Origin: Taibaiella koreensis
GTDB lineage: Bacteria; Bacteroidota; Bacteroidia; Chitinophagales; Chitinophagaceae
Assembly (NCBI RefSeq): GCF_003545715.1
Contig: NZ_QVNU01000001.1
Span: forward strand, 124,001-188,000
Direction: 5' to 3'
Length of the DNA stretch: 64,000 nt
Below are positions 17,163 to 25,072 of the stretch, piece by piece. A program made the position numbers and the translations under genes. Positions within the stretch are counted from its first letter, which is position 1, and every line of letters starts with the position of its first letter. A model generated the notes under the pieces. That model was not told the origin of the DNA. It worked only from the letters and a program-made list of their open reading frames with translations, and made no database searches.

Positions 17163-17233
17163 ATGATCTGGCAGGTCATGCCGGTCAGATCATTTTAGTG
17201 GTCTCAATGACGGTTGGGTTGTGACCACTAAAA
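17163..17233. repeat. Two tandem inverted repeats between RiPP precursor and desaturase
   Basis: First hairpin: ATGATCTG (17163-17170) with CAGATCAT (17186-17193). Second: TTTTAGTGGTC (17193-17203) with GACCACTAAAA (17223-17233), 11 perfect base pairs, sharing the boundary T with the first. They abut the desaturase terminator, so three hairpins lie within 104 bases. The 345-base gap between 16947 and 17291 contains no gene I can support. Confidence 0.6.
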
Positions 17234-17266
17234 AAAGAAGGGCTGCCCATCGTACGGACAACCCTT
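17230..17266 (-). terminator. Terminator of the desaturase gene
   Basis: On the minus strand AAGGGTTGTCC pairs with GGGCAGCCCTT (11 bp including two G-U pairs) and is followed by C and seven T residues. Orientation fits the desaturase on the minus strand. Confidence 0.8.
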
Positions 17267-17291
17267 CGGATTATGTTTTATAGAGGCGGAG

Positions 17292-18287
17292 CTATTCTTG
17301 CTCGCTTACTGCCTGTGTTGTTTTTTCTGCTTTTTTCTTACCCCTGTTGTCGCGGGCCATACGGGAGTACACCGATATTTTCTTGTCGAACAGGAACTGG
17401 AACAGCAATACGGTATAAGAGGTATGGTAGCCCAGGGTATTGTAGTAATGTCCGGCAAATTTGCGGATCTTGGGCAGCTTGTTCCAGGGGACAGAGGGGA
17501 AATCGTGGTGCTCGTTGTGATAGCCTACGTTCAGGTTTACCGTATTGAGTGGGCCGTAATAGCTTTTGGTCTCCTGGTCGCCATGGGTAAGAAAATGTTC
17601 CTGTACCCAACGCGCGCCTAAGGGATGCAGGCCGATGGAAAAGAAGAAACTGGCTACCAGGTAAACAGTGCCTTTGGCGCCGAAGAAATAGACTATCGCT
17701 GCCATAAACACGATCTGGATGATCCAGTTCACTACGGTCCAGGCGTCAAATATTTTGATCTCTTTGGTCAGGCGCAATGGGCGCAGGGCCTGGAATACCG
17801 GATAAAAAAGCAGCCACAGCGCTTTGCCTACCGGCGCATTGTTGATCAGTTTGGCCTCCCAGCGGAAAGGCATATCGGCGTCTACTGCTTCCACACCCTG
17901 GAACGAATGGTGCTTCAGGTGATATTTGGTGAACGAGATAGAGCTTGGAAATACCTGCGGCAGGTTAGCGATAAGGCTTGATATTGTATTCAGCGTGCGG
18001 TTCTTGAATAGCAGGTTGTGGGAGCATTCGTGCACGCATACATAAAGCGTGTGGCAGGCAAACGCGCCCACCAGGTAAGCTACTACGAAAATGGCCCACC
18101 AGGGCATGTCTTTGGTAAAATAGGAAAGGACTACCTGTATACCCACACATAGCAAAATGACCAGGAGCGTGTAGGGGTTCCTGCCGATAAGGTTCCTGAT
18201 CTCGGGATGTTTCTGGATGATCTCCTTGGTACGTGCTTTATGCGGCTCGGGGTTGTCCGACCAGCGAAAAGAAGTTAATTTTGCCAT
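17292..18287 (-). CDS. Sphingolipid delta4-desaturase-like membrane fatty-acyl desaturase
   Basis: 331 residues with three histidine boxes of the membrane di-iron desaturase superfamily: HECSH (86-90), HLKHH (123-127) and HNEHH (257-261), and four hydrophobic segments (about 40-57, 62-82, 185-202, 205-222). The last box lies in GYHNEHHDFP, and the N-terminus (FRWSDNPEPHKAR, KHPEIRNL) and C-terminus (ISVYSRM) resemble the eukaryotic dihydroceramide delta4-desaturase family (DEGS/DES1) more than bacterial acyl-lipid desaturases. I compare with family sequence from memory. Bacteroidota make dihydroceramides, so a ceramide-type substrate is plausible but unproven. The enzyme would act in the inner membrane with an electron donor not encoded nearby. 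Promoter box at 18315-18322. Confidence 0.85.
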   Translation of the reverse strand: MAKLTSFRWSDNPEPHKARTKEIIQKHPEIRNLIGRNPYTLLVILLCVGIQVVLSYFTKDMPWWAIFVVAYLVGAFACHTLYVCVHECSHNLLFKNRTLNTISSLIANLPQVFPSSISFTKYHLKHHSFQGVEAVDADMPFRWEAKLINNAPVGKALWLLFYPVFQALRPLRLTKEIKIFDAWTVVNWIIQIVFMAAIVYFFGAKGTVYLVASFFFSIGLHPLGARWVQEHFLTHGDQETKSYYGPLNTVNLNVGYHNEHHDFPSVPWNKLPKIRKFAGHYYNTLGYHTSYTVLLFQFLFDKKISVYSRMARDNRGKKKAEKTTQAVSEQE

Positions 18288-18314
18288 CTCAATATTCTAG
18301 CTAGAAATAATCGT

Positions 18315-18322
18315 CAAAAGTA
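18315..18322 (-). promoter_or_regulatory. -7 box of the desaturase promoter
   Basis: Minus strand TACTTTTG, a perfect TAnnTTTG match 27 bases upstream of the desaturase start codon. Confidence 0.5.
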
Positions 18323-18384
18323 ATAAATACTTAAGACATCTGGTGAAGCAATTTCCTATCGTTATATTCTAAATACCTTACACC

Positions 18385-18990
18385 ATGCGCCGTATCGCCG
18401 GATTCGTATTCCGTTCATTTCTGCAGGGATTGGTCATCCTGGGGCCTATAGGCGTTACTGCTTATGCAATCTATTTTGTATTCACCAGCCTGGACCGGCT
18501 GATCCCTTATGTGTCGGAATGGGCGCCGGGTGTGGGCTTTGTTATCGTGGTGGCCTTTATTACCCTGGTAGGCTATGCCGGTACCCGTTTCTTCTTCGGG
18601 CGCTGGATCGTGGAAGGCTTCAGCTACCTGCTGGAGCATACGCCAGGTATCAAGCATATCTATTCTTCTGTCAAGGATGTAATGGATTCATTTGTGGGCG
18701 ACAAGAAAAAGTTCAATAGCCCCGTATGGGTGCGTACCAGCGAGCAGCCCGAGATCTGGCGCATCGGGTTCCTTACCCGTCAGGAACTGGACGAGCTGGG
18801 AATGACGGGCAAGGTCGCAGTGTACCTTCCGCATTCCTATGCCATATCCGGCTGGGTAATCGTGGTGGACAGCAGCACGATAAGGCCGGTGGAGGGCATG
18901 AATGCGGCGGAGGCCATGAAATTTGCGGTAAGCGGTGGTATCGCCGGTCTGCATGCGCACGAGCACCATCACGAAGAGGCAAAAGGATAA
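18385..18990 (+). CDS. DUF502 family membrane protein
   Basis: 201 residues. Two transmembrane helices (about 10-32 and 48-70) are followed by a soluble domain with the DUF502 blocks TPGIKHIYSSVKDVMDSF and KVAVYLPHSYAISGWVIVVD. The C-terminus is His/Glu-rich (HAHEHHHEEAKG). DUF502 proteins are widespread inner-membrane proteins of unknown function. The gene is divergent from the desaturase and convergent with ispF, and appears to be monocistronic. Confidence 0.88.
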   Translation: MRRIAGFVFRSFLQGLVILGPIGVTAYAIYFVFTSLDRLIPYVSEWAPGVGFVIVVAFITLVGYAGTRFFFGRWIVEGFSYLLEHTPGIKHIYSSVKDVMDSFVGDKKKFNSPVWVRTSEQPEIWRIGFLTRQELDELGMTGKVAVYLPHSYAISGWVIVVDSSTIRPVEGMNAAEAMKFAVSGGIAGLHAHEHHHEEAKG

Positions 18991-19043
18991 TACAAGTGTG
19001 ATCCGGTACTTCAATCCACTGCCTGTGCCGGTTTAGGGCCTTA

Positions 19044-19523
19044 TCAATGCTTGTTGAGCAGTACGCTGGCATACGCCATCACGCCTTCTTCTCTGCCCAC
19101 AAAGCCTAGCTGCTCTGTAGTGGTCGCCTTGATGGATACGTCGGCGCGGGGAATGCCCAGGGTAGTGGCAATAGCGTCGATCATTTTGGGGATATGAGGT
19201 TTGATCTTGGGCTCCTGCAGGCATACGGTGCTGTCGATGTTGACCAGCCAGTATCCTTTTTCTTTGACCATATTGTAACTTCTGCGTAACAGTACCTTGC
19301 TGTCGATGCCTTTGTACCTGGCATCGGTATCGGGAAAGTGTGTACCGATGTCTCCCAATCCTACAGCTCCCAGCAAAGCATCACAGATGGCGTGCAGCAA
19401 TACATCGGCGTCAGAGTGGCCTACGGCGCCTTTATGGTGTTCCAGTTGAATGCCGCCCAGCCAGAAGGGTATGCCTTCCTGCAGGCGGTGAAAGTCGATC
19501 CCGTTTCCAATACGTAATTGCAT
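19044..19523 (-). CDS. ispF: 2-C-methyl-D-erythritol 2,4-cyclodiphosphate synthase
   Basis: 159 residues, the usual IspF length. It cyclises 4-diphosphocytidyl-methylerythritol 2-phosphate in the MEP pathway of isoprenoid synthesis. Metal and substrate motifs are intact: GNGIDFHR near the N-terminus, GHSDADVLLHAICDALLGA, GDIGTHFPDTD, and C-terminal KATTTEQLGFVGREEG. Cytoplasmic homotrimer in the family. It lies downstream of porV on the same strand, but a strong terminator between them suggests separate transcription. Confidence 0.97.
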   Translation of the reverse strand: MQLRIGNGIDFHRLQEGIPFWLGGIQLEHHKGAVGHSDADVLLHAICDALLGAVGLGDIGTHFPDTDARYKGIDSKVLLRRSYNMVKEKGYWLVNIDSTVCLQEPKIKPHIPKMIDAIATTLGIPRADVSIKATTTEQLGFVGREEGVMAYASVLLNKH

Positions 19524-19576
19524 GATGATAATTGTTGCGTTTGGATAAAATATGTGGTGTATGTATGAGCAAAAAT

Positions 19577-19620
19577 AAAAAAGCCGTTTTTACCGGACAA
19601 ATGTAAAAACGGCTTTTATC
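19577..19620. terminator. Bidirectional terminator after porV
   Basis: Perfect 15-bp stem AAAAGCCGTTTTTAC / GTAAAAACGGCTTTT with a 9-nt loop, flanked by A and T runs so that it can act on either strand; it separates porV from ispF. Confidence 0.85.
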
Positions 19621-19651
19621 AAAATGTAATTCCCTTTAGGGGAGCGTTTGG

Positions 19652-19715
19652 TAAGGTGATAGACTATCCGGTACGAAAACAGCCAATTGAATTTTGTCCC
19701 AAGCCTATCACCTTA
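19652..19715. repeat. Long-loop inverted repeat in the 3' region of porV
   Basis: TAAGGTGATAG (19652-19662) and CTATCACCTTA (19705-19715) are perfect 11-bp arms 42 bases apart, directly after the porV stop. It precedes the terminator on the transcript and could stabilise the 3' end. Confidence 0.6.
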
Positions 19716-19721
19716 GTATGG

Positions 19722-20903
19722 TTAGCTTTGCTTTTTCTGGAAAAAGGCTTTGTCAAAATCAAACAACAGTGAGAAACGCAGGGTATTGGACAGCGGGTTG
19801 CGCGCTACGCCGGAACCCGAAGGTACCAGGTAGGAGAAGTTAAGCCCGAATACGCTATAGCGTACACCCAGACCGCAGGTAAAGTATTGGCGGTCTCCGT
19901 TGTTCTTGTTCTCATAGAAATAACCGGCACGTACGGCAAATTGATCCTGGTACCAGTATTCACCACCCACAGAAATGGTAGTGCCATAGCCGGGAGGCGC
20001 CTTGGTGAAGGAGCCCAGCATACCGGATACCACACCGTCGTTGGGGATATAGCCGCCCGAATCGACGCCGCTTACATCTTTATAATAGCGGGGAGCGGGA
20101 ACCAAGGCCTTATTCAGGTCAAGCGCGGCGGTTACTTTATTGTAAGCGTCGATCTTGTAGGTATAGGCAACACCCAGGCCAAGGTTGATGGGCAGGAAAT
20201 CGCGCTGATTTTGTGAATAGCTGATCTTGGAACCCACATTGGACAACACTGCGCCGGCGCTGAAGGTACCGCTGCGGTCTTCTGTCATCTCTTTGGTTGA
20301 GGTGTAGAAAATACCCGCGTCTACGGCAAAGGCTTTACCGGGGCTATAAGCACCGGCCTCATTGGGGGCGCCAGCTGCGATATTGGAACTGATATAGCGC
20401 ATAGTCGCACCTACCGAAAGATTATTGGAGAGGCGGATGGAGTAGCCCAGGTCAAATGAAAACTCCCTGGGTTTACCGCTACCGGCAGGCTGGGCATCGA
20501 AGGTGGTATAGTCGATATTACCCAGATTGAAATAGCGAAGCGAGGCGCTGATGGCCTGGTTACTATTCTGTCCGAATTTTTTATAGGCAGAAAGATAACC
20601 CAGGAACACATCGGGAACCAGGTCCTTCAGCCAGGGGGTATAGGTTACCGAAATGCCCGCATCCTTAGGACTCATAGCCAGCTTGGCTACGTTCCAGTAT
20701 TGTGAGTTGGCATCGGGAGATATAGCAATACCGACATCGCCCATAGCGCCGCTGCGGGCATCGGGTGAAATACGTAAAAAGGGAACTGCGGTGGTGATCG
20801 CACCTACTCTTCCATCTACGCCGGTCTTGGATTGTGCAAAAGTTTGGGTACCTATTAAGCCGGTCAACATCGTCAGCCCGACAATAGCAAAGCGTTTAGC
20901 CAT
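19722..20903 (-). CDS. porV: Type IX secretion system outer-membrane protein PorV
   Basis: 393 residues, signal peptide ending QTFAQ. The body is an OmpP1/FadL-like barrel of the PorV (LptO) family, starting TAVPFLRISPDARSGAMGDVG, with SPDANSQYWNVAKLAMS, typical of PorV, and ending in a barrel strand (LRFSLLFDFDKAFFQ). PorV shuttles secreted cargo from the translocon to the attachment complex and works with the sortase PorU, encoded just upstream on the same strand. The gap of 201 bases contains a hairpin and a separate promoter, so porV can be transcribed independently. Confidence 0.95.
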   Translation of the reverse strand: MAKRFAIVGLTMLTGLIGTQTFAQSKTGVDGRVGAITTAVPFLRISPDARSGAMGDVGIAISPDANSQYWNVAKLAMSPKDAGISVTYTPWLKDLVPDVFLGYLSAYKKFGQNSNQAISASLRYFNLGNIDYTTFDAQPAGSGKPREFSFDLGYSIRLSNNLSVGATMRYISSNIAAGAPNEAGAYSPGKAFAVDAGIFYTSTKEMTEDRSGTFSAGAVLSNVGSKISYSQNQRDFLPINLGLGVAYTYKIDAYNKVTAALDLNKALVPAPRYYKDVSGVDSGGYIPNDGVVSGMLGSFTKAPPGYGTTISVGGEYWYQDQFAVRAGYFYENKNNGDRQYFTCGLGVRYSVFGLNFSYLVPSGSGVARNPLSNTLRFSLLFDFDKAFFQKKQS

Positions 20904-21014
20904 TCGTCTTCTTGTTAGTTAATAATATAGATTTAATGTAGAAGTGTCGCTGCAATAGGCTTTTCCAGAAGAGTTTTTAAATTGAGCAAATTTTGTTTTG
21001 TTAATAACAGGCTG

Positions 21015-21022
21015 CAAAGATA
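21015..21022 (-). promoter_or_regulatory. -7 box of the porV promoter
   Basis: Minus strand TATCTTTG, perfect TAnnTTTG, about 112 bases before the porV start codon and downstream of the porU terminator. Confidence 0.5.
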
Positions 21023-21052
21023 GGGTAAATATCCAGACCGGAGATTAATATT

Positions 21053-21088
21053 GTAATAAATGACCGGGCAAAATTTATGCCCGGTCAT
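21053..21088 (-). terminator. Hairpin terminator after porU
   Basis: ATGACCGGGCA / TGCCCGGTCAT, 11 perfect base pairs around a 7-nt loop, followed on the minus strand by the weak T stretch TTTATT. Read-through into porV is possible. Confidence 0.65.
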
Positions 21089-21104
21089 AGGGCAATACCA
21101 GATA

Positions 21105-24100
21105 TTAACGGAGCAAGACCAGTTTTTGGTATGCTTTAGCCGAAATTCCTTTGGCGGTTTTAGCGTCCAGACGGTAAAAATAAACGCCTTTCGACAGCGG
21201 GATGCCGCCTTCTCCCAGGCCATCCCAGGTAATCTCGGTGCGGTTACCCGCGGTGGTCAGGTTTTGCTTGATCACCTTCACCAGCCGGCCGGCGGCCGTA
21301 TAGATCGACAATGTGATATCCATGTTCTCGTCTTCCAGGTTATGCTGCAATACGAAATGTGTAATATTGGTCATGGGGTTAGGGTAATTGTAGAGGTCGC
21401 TGATAAAGCCCTTGTCTTTATTTTTTACCTCAAATACGACCGTTCCTTCTCCCGAATTGTTATAAACATCCCAGGCCTTCACTTTGATCGTATGCATGCC
21501 CTCGGGGAGATTCTTCAGCTGGAAATTGCGGATATAACCTTGCCGGTAATCATTGGCTTCCGTGGTAAAGTAGCTGCTGATCGACATCGGGTTTTGCACA
21601 TCGTCATCCAGTATGGCCACCATATCATGTCCGATAGAGCTTCCGGAGATGTTGAACCCGTTGTCGTCGTATAATTTTACAAACAGGGTAGGGTTAGGGC
21701 CTGTAACACCGCCGTTCCTGAATTTATCATCGTCTATAAAGGGTTGTACGATAGGAGCATCATTATCGTCGCCGGCTTTGTCGTTGTAGCCGCCGATAGT
21801 GAGTGCGCTGTCGACGCCGGCCGCATCTGTTACGTCGTTGTTGGCATAATAGCTGATCTTACCCTTGCCGTAGGCATAATTGATATCCTTGGGTGCGATG
21901 AAGCTGGCGGAAAAATTGCCATTGGCTACTGTTCCCTGCACCTTTGCTACAATATTGGTCTGGAGGGGAAAACTAGGAGTTGCATTGGGATCTGGGTTCA
22001 CGGTTTGTACCCGGCGCATTTTGTCATAGATGGTTACATATACCGGACCGTTAAAATTGGTCAGCACGTTGTTATTTTGATCCCTGACGGTACCGCTGAT
22101 CACATATCGTCCCAGGGCTTTGATCGTATCGGTATCAAAAGTGCTGCCATTATATTCCATTTGCAACTTTCCGGTTACCACCTTATGTACGGGCATGGCC
22201 ATCCGGAGCGCCGGGTCCCCGAGCACGGCATATTTATGGTTATTTATCGGGTCTACGGTGTACCTGTTCTTGCCTACCCGCAGCGCTTCACCCAGTGTGC
22301 GCCATTGCCCGTTTGCATCCCTGCTGAACTGTGCACCGGTATACGCTTTATTAAGCCCCCTGTTAGCGTCGGGAAAAACCACCTGCGTGGTGGTGATCAT
22401 AGCGATGGCGCCGTTGTCGGGGCTAATGGTAAGCTTAGCGCCGGCAGAGCGTTGTCCGGGATCGTCAAACCGGCCGAAATCGCATGTCGCAGTGATCATT
22501 ACAGGGAGTTTGTCCTTGTTTTTCCAGCCGCTGTAATCTTCGGAGGTAAGGATGGCTTCATGCGCCCACCGCTCGGGGCTGCCGTGGCCGGTATAGTTGG
22601 CCAGGAACGTGCCGTTGGCAATCTGGTCGTCTATTGCCTTATTGGCTGAAGGATAGCGGGGGCCGGCAGGTGTACTGATCTCGCTGAGCGCATCGCAATA
22701 GATCTTGTAGACATTGTACACGTAGGCCGAATCGTAGAAATATTTGTTTACTTGTTCGCAATCGTCCAGGTGGTTCATTACATCATTCTTCTCTGTGGCA
22801 TTATTGTCATGATCGTCGGCAACATAGCTCACCACATTCTTCCAGGGCCCAAAGGAAGCAGGACTGGTATAATGTTTTACCTTGTTGACATAATCTTCGG
22901 CTTCCTGGGCCGTATAGGCCGGGATCCTTCCCGTGCCCACATCGACGCCGTGCAGCGAGCTGCTACCCCCGTTTATATCGTCGTTCTCGTCCAACAGGGC
23001 ATAAAAATCATCGGAAGAATAAGCCGAAGTGCCTACCGTGCTGAGGTAGGTCTCGTAGGTAGGGGTAAAATTAGTGTTGAAGCCCAGCCGGTTTTTATAG
23101 TCGTACGACGCCGCCCCCATGAAAAGCACGTTCTGGATCATGCCGCTTCCGCTACTGGGGGCACGGTTGTAGAACATGCGTATAAAGTTCCTGATGCCGC
23201 CGATGTCTTGTCCGCCGGAGGAGAATTCGTTATAGATCTGGTCCAGCAATACCACGGCAACAGAAAGGCCTTCTTTTGCCCGGTGAAAGTTGGCCAGGTC
23301 ATCAGCGGCTGTCTTGAACAGCGGTGGTGTAACGATGAGAAAGTCGACTTGTCCCATGCCGTGCAGGTCCTGGTTGGCGACGCTGCCTTTGGACACCGGT
23401 GTGCCAAACTGGCTGCCATCGAAAGCAATGAATTCCTTAAGGCTTTTTCCTGCGCGGGAAAAAGTATAGCTGCCGCCGCTGGCGCTACCCTGCAGGCTAA
23501 CCGGGGAAAGCGGGTTTGTAATGTCCCATACAGTCAGGTTGGCCGGGGCGCTTTGCAGCGTATAAGAAACGTTGTCGCCTGCCGCTACAGCAGTGCTTTG
23601 CCAGGAACGGAAAGCAAATTGAGGGCCGGCATACACAGGTTGCCTGCGATAGTTGAAGCGTACATAATCGATATAGGCGGCGCCGGTACCACTGGGGAAA
23701 TACTGGAACCTTAGCGGCACGGAGCCACTGGCCCCGGGAGCATTTACAGAATCAACAGATGTCACGCTGGAAACAAGGACATAGTCGTCAGGAGCGAGCC
23801 CCAGGCTAAAGTTCTTTACCGGCACATTGTTAAAGCTCATGGATAGGCTATTGCCCGCTGCTGTGTTGATGTTGCCGACATTCGTTTTAATGGCTATTTT
23901 CCCAACAGCAGCGCCGAGGTTCACATTTATAGTTTGCGATGGATTGGTAATACCTATGGTATTCATTTTATAGCCCCACCAGATCTTTCCTATCGATCCC
24001 AGGTTGACACTATCGGCATCAACCAGGTAATAATCGTCCAGGGTGGAAACGTTGAGCGACACAGGCGCTGTGGCGGCCTCGCTGGCAATACGCTTTCCGG

Positions 24101-24878
24101 GACCGAGATCGAAATTCAGGAAATAATAACTCTGGTTCTCGTAGTAATTGGTTGTATGTTCAAAGCTTTGGTTCAGGGAATCTTTGGTCCAAAGGGTAGG
24201 TCCATTGGCATAGAAAAGGATATAGTCATTGGCCCCAAAGCTGCTGCCGGCGCTCTGCACCAGTACGGCATTCTCGATCAGGTCATCCGGCTGGTCGTTC
24301 GTTACCTTTTCCGGTAATACAGTGCCGCCATTTCCGTAAACGCGGATATTGGCAGGGTTGATGTTCCCCGGATTGATCCCCATACTTTGCAGGAAATTAT
24401 AGTCGATCTTGTAGACGCCTCTGGATGGCACCGCGATCTTGTACCAGGTGCCTGTGGCCAGTATAGAGTGGGGTATGTCTGTCGGTTTCTGTACAATGCT
24501 GCCCGAGCCGTCGTCGGTTTCAGTCACCTCCAGGTCGAAGGCTACGAGGCGTTCGGCGTGGCCGCCGGTAATCCTGTAAGCGGGTATCTCTACGTAGGCG
24601 ACCATTTGCTTGCGCTCCAGGCTGGTGGTAATATCCGGCTCGAAGCTGTTGGCCTTCCTGGCTCCGGCCGGTACCGCAATTGCCGGCTCGGTTTGTATAT
24701 TGATCAATCGTACTCCCGGTGTGCTTTTGTACTTCAGCGCGATCTTCTCCGAGATCATACCGTGGTCCGCATTGTAATTATTGACCACATGATGGGAAAC
24801 ACTCACTTCTTTTTGCTGTGCCGACAGGCAGAAAGGAACGGCACCCAATAACCAAACACACAAGAAAAATTTTTTCAT
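21105..24878 (-). CDS. porU: Type IX secretion system sortase PorU
   Basis: 1257 residues, signal peptide ending CLSAQ. The central part is a gingipain-like C25 cysteine peptidase domain (about 505-880): DFLIVTPPLF, HRAKEGLSVAVV, VLFMGAASYDY. The catalytic dyad is seen as His765 in YTGHGSPERW and Cys799 in TATCDFGRF. The C-terminus (about 1160-1257: NYPNPMTNITHFVLQHN ... KLVLLR) is an Ig-like sorting-type domain. PorU removes the C-terminal signal of T9SS cargo at the cell surface and joins the cargo to anionic LPS. Cargo with matching signals is encoded at 1, 1220 and 45390 in this window. Confidence 0.96.
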   Translation of the reverse strand: MKKFFLCVWLLGAVPFCLSAQQKEVSVSHHVVNNYNADHGMISEKIALKYKSTPGVRLINIQTEPAIAVPAGARKANSFEPDITTSLERKQMVAYVEIPAYRITGGHAERLVAFDLEVTETDDGSGSIVQKPTDIPHSILATGTWYKIAVPSRGVYKIDYNFLQSMGINPGNINPANIRVYGNGGTVLPEKVTNDQPDDLIENAVLVQSAGSSFGANDYILFYANGPTLWTKDSLNQSFEHTTNYYENQSYYFLNFDLGPGKRIASEAATAPVSLNVSTLDDYYLVDADSVNLGSIGKIWWGYKMNTIGITNPSQTINVNLGAAVGKIAIKTNVGNINTAAGNSLSMSFNNVPVKNFSLGLAPDDYVLVSSVTSVDSVNAPGASGSVPLRFQYFPSGTGAAYIDYVRFNYRRQPVYAGPQFAFRSWQSTAVAAGDNVSYTLQSAPANLTVWDITNPLSPVSLQGSASGGSYTFSRAGKSLKEFIAFDGSQFGTPVSKGSVANQDLHGMGQVDFLIVTPPLFKTAADDLANFHRAKEGLSVAVVLLDQIYNEFSSGGQDIGGIRNFIRMFYNRAPSSGSGMIQNVLFMGAASYDYKNRLGFNTNFTPTYETYLSTVGTSAYSSDDFYALLDENDDINGGSSSLHGVDVGTGRIPAYTAQEAEDYVNKVKHYTSPASFGPWKNVVSYVADDHDNNATEKNDVMNHLDDCEQVNKYFYDSAYVYNVYKIYCDALSEISTPAGPRYPSANKAIDDQIANGTFLANYTGHGSPERWAHEAILTSEDYSGWKNKDKLPVMITATCDFGRFDDPGQRSAGAKLTISPDNGAIAMITTTQVVFPDANRGLNKAYTGAQFSRDANGQWRTLGEALRVGKNRYTVDPINNHKYAVLGDPALRMAMPVHKVVTGKLQMEYNGSTFDTDTIKALGRYVISGTVRDQNNNVLTNFNGPVYVTIYDKMRRVQTVNPDPNATPSFPLQTNIVAKVQGTVANGNFSASFIAPKDINYAYGKGKISYYANNDVTDAAGVDSALTIGGYNDKAGDDNDAPIVQPFIDDDKFRNGGVTGPNPTLFVKLYDDNGFNISGSSIGHDMVAILDDDVQNPMSISSYFTTEANDYRQGYIRNFQLKNLPEGMHTIKVKAWDVYNNSGEGTVVFEVKNKDKGFISDLYNYPNPMTNITHFVLQHNLEDENMDITLSIYTAAGRLVKVIKQNLTTAGNRTEITWDGLGEGGIPLSKGVYFYRLDAKTAKGISAKAYQKLVLLR

Positions 24879-24960
24879 TCTGAAAAATTTAGGATAATAA
24901 TCCCGCAGCCGGGCTCTATATAACGTAAAATACCATTCTGTAGTATAGCGAAAAAGCTAC

Positions 24961-24993
24961 CAAAAATACACCAAAAAAGACAGATTCCGGCAA
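24961..24993 (-). promoter_or_regulatory. porU promoter
   Basis: Minus strand TATTTTTG (24961-24968) with TTG (24991-24993) 22 bases upstream; about 82 bases before the porU start codon. Confidence 0.5.
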
Positions 24994-25072
24994 GGCAAAG
25001 GTGGGGCAGCTATCCGTTATTAACGAAAGGGTAGTGTTTCCCGGTAAGAGAAGGCGATGGGTTGTGCGCCGC

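Noticed and set aside
16952-17224. Possible small protein on the plus strand between the RiPP precursor and the desaturase
   Set aside because: No family match, a poor N-terminus and it overlaps the hairpin array and promoter box of minus-strand genes.
17292-18287. Generic acyl-lipid or alkane hydroxylase assignment for the desaturase
   Set aside because: The third box and both termini follow the sphingolipid delta4-desaturase pattern; alkane hydroxylases have a different His-box spacing and an extra NYxEHYG block.
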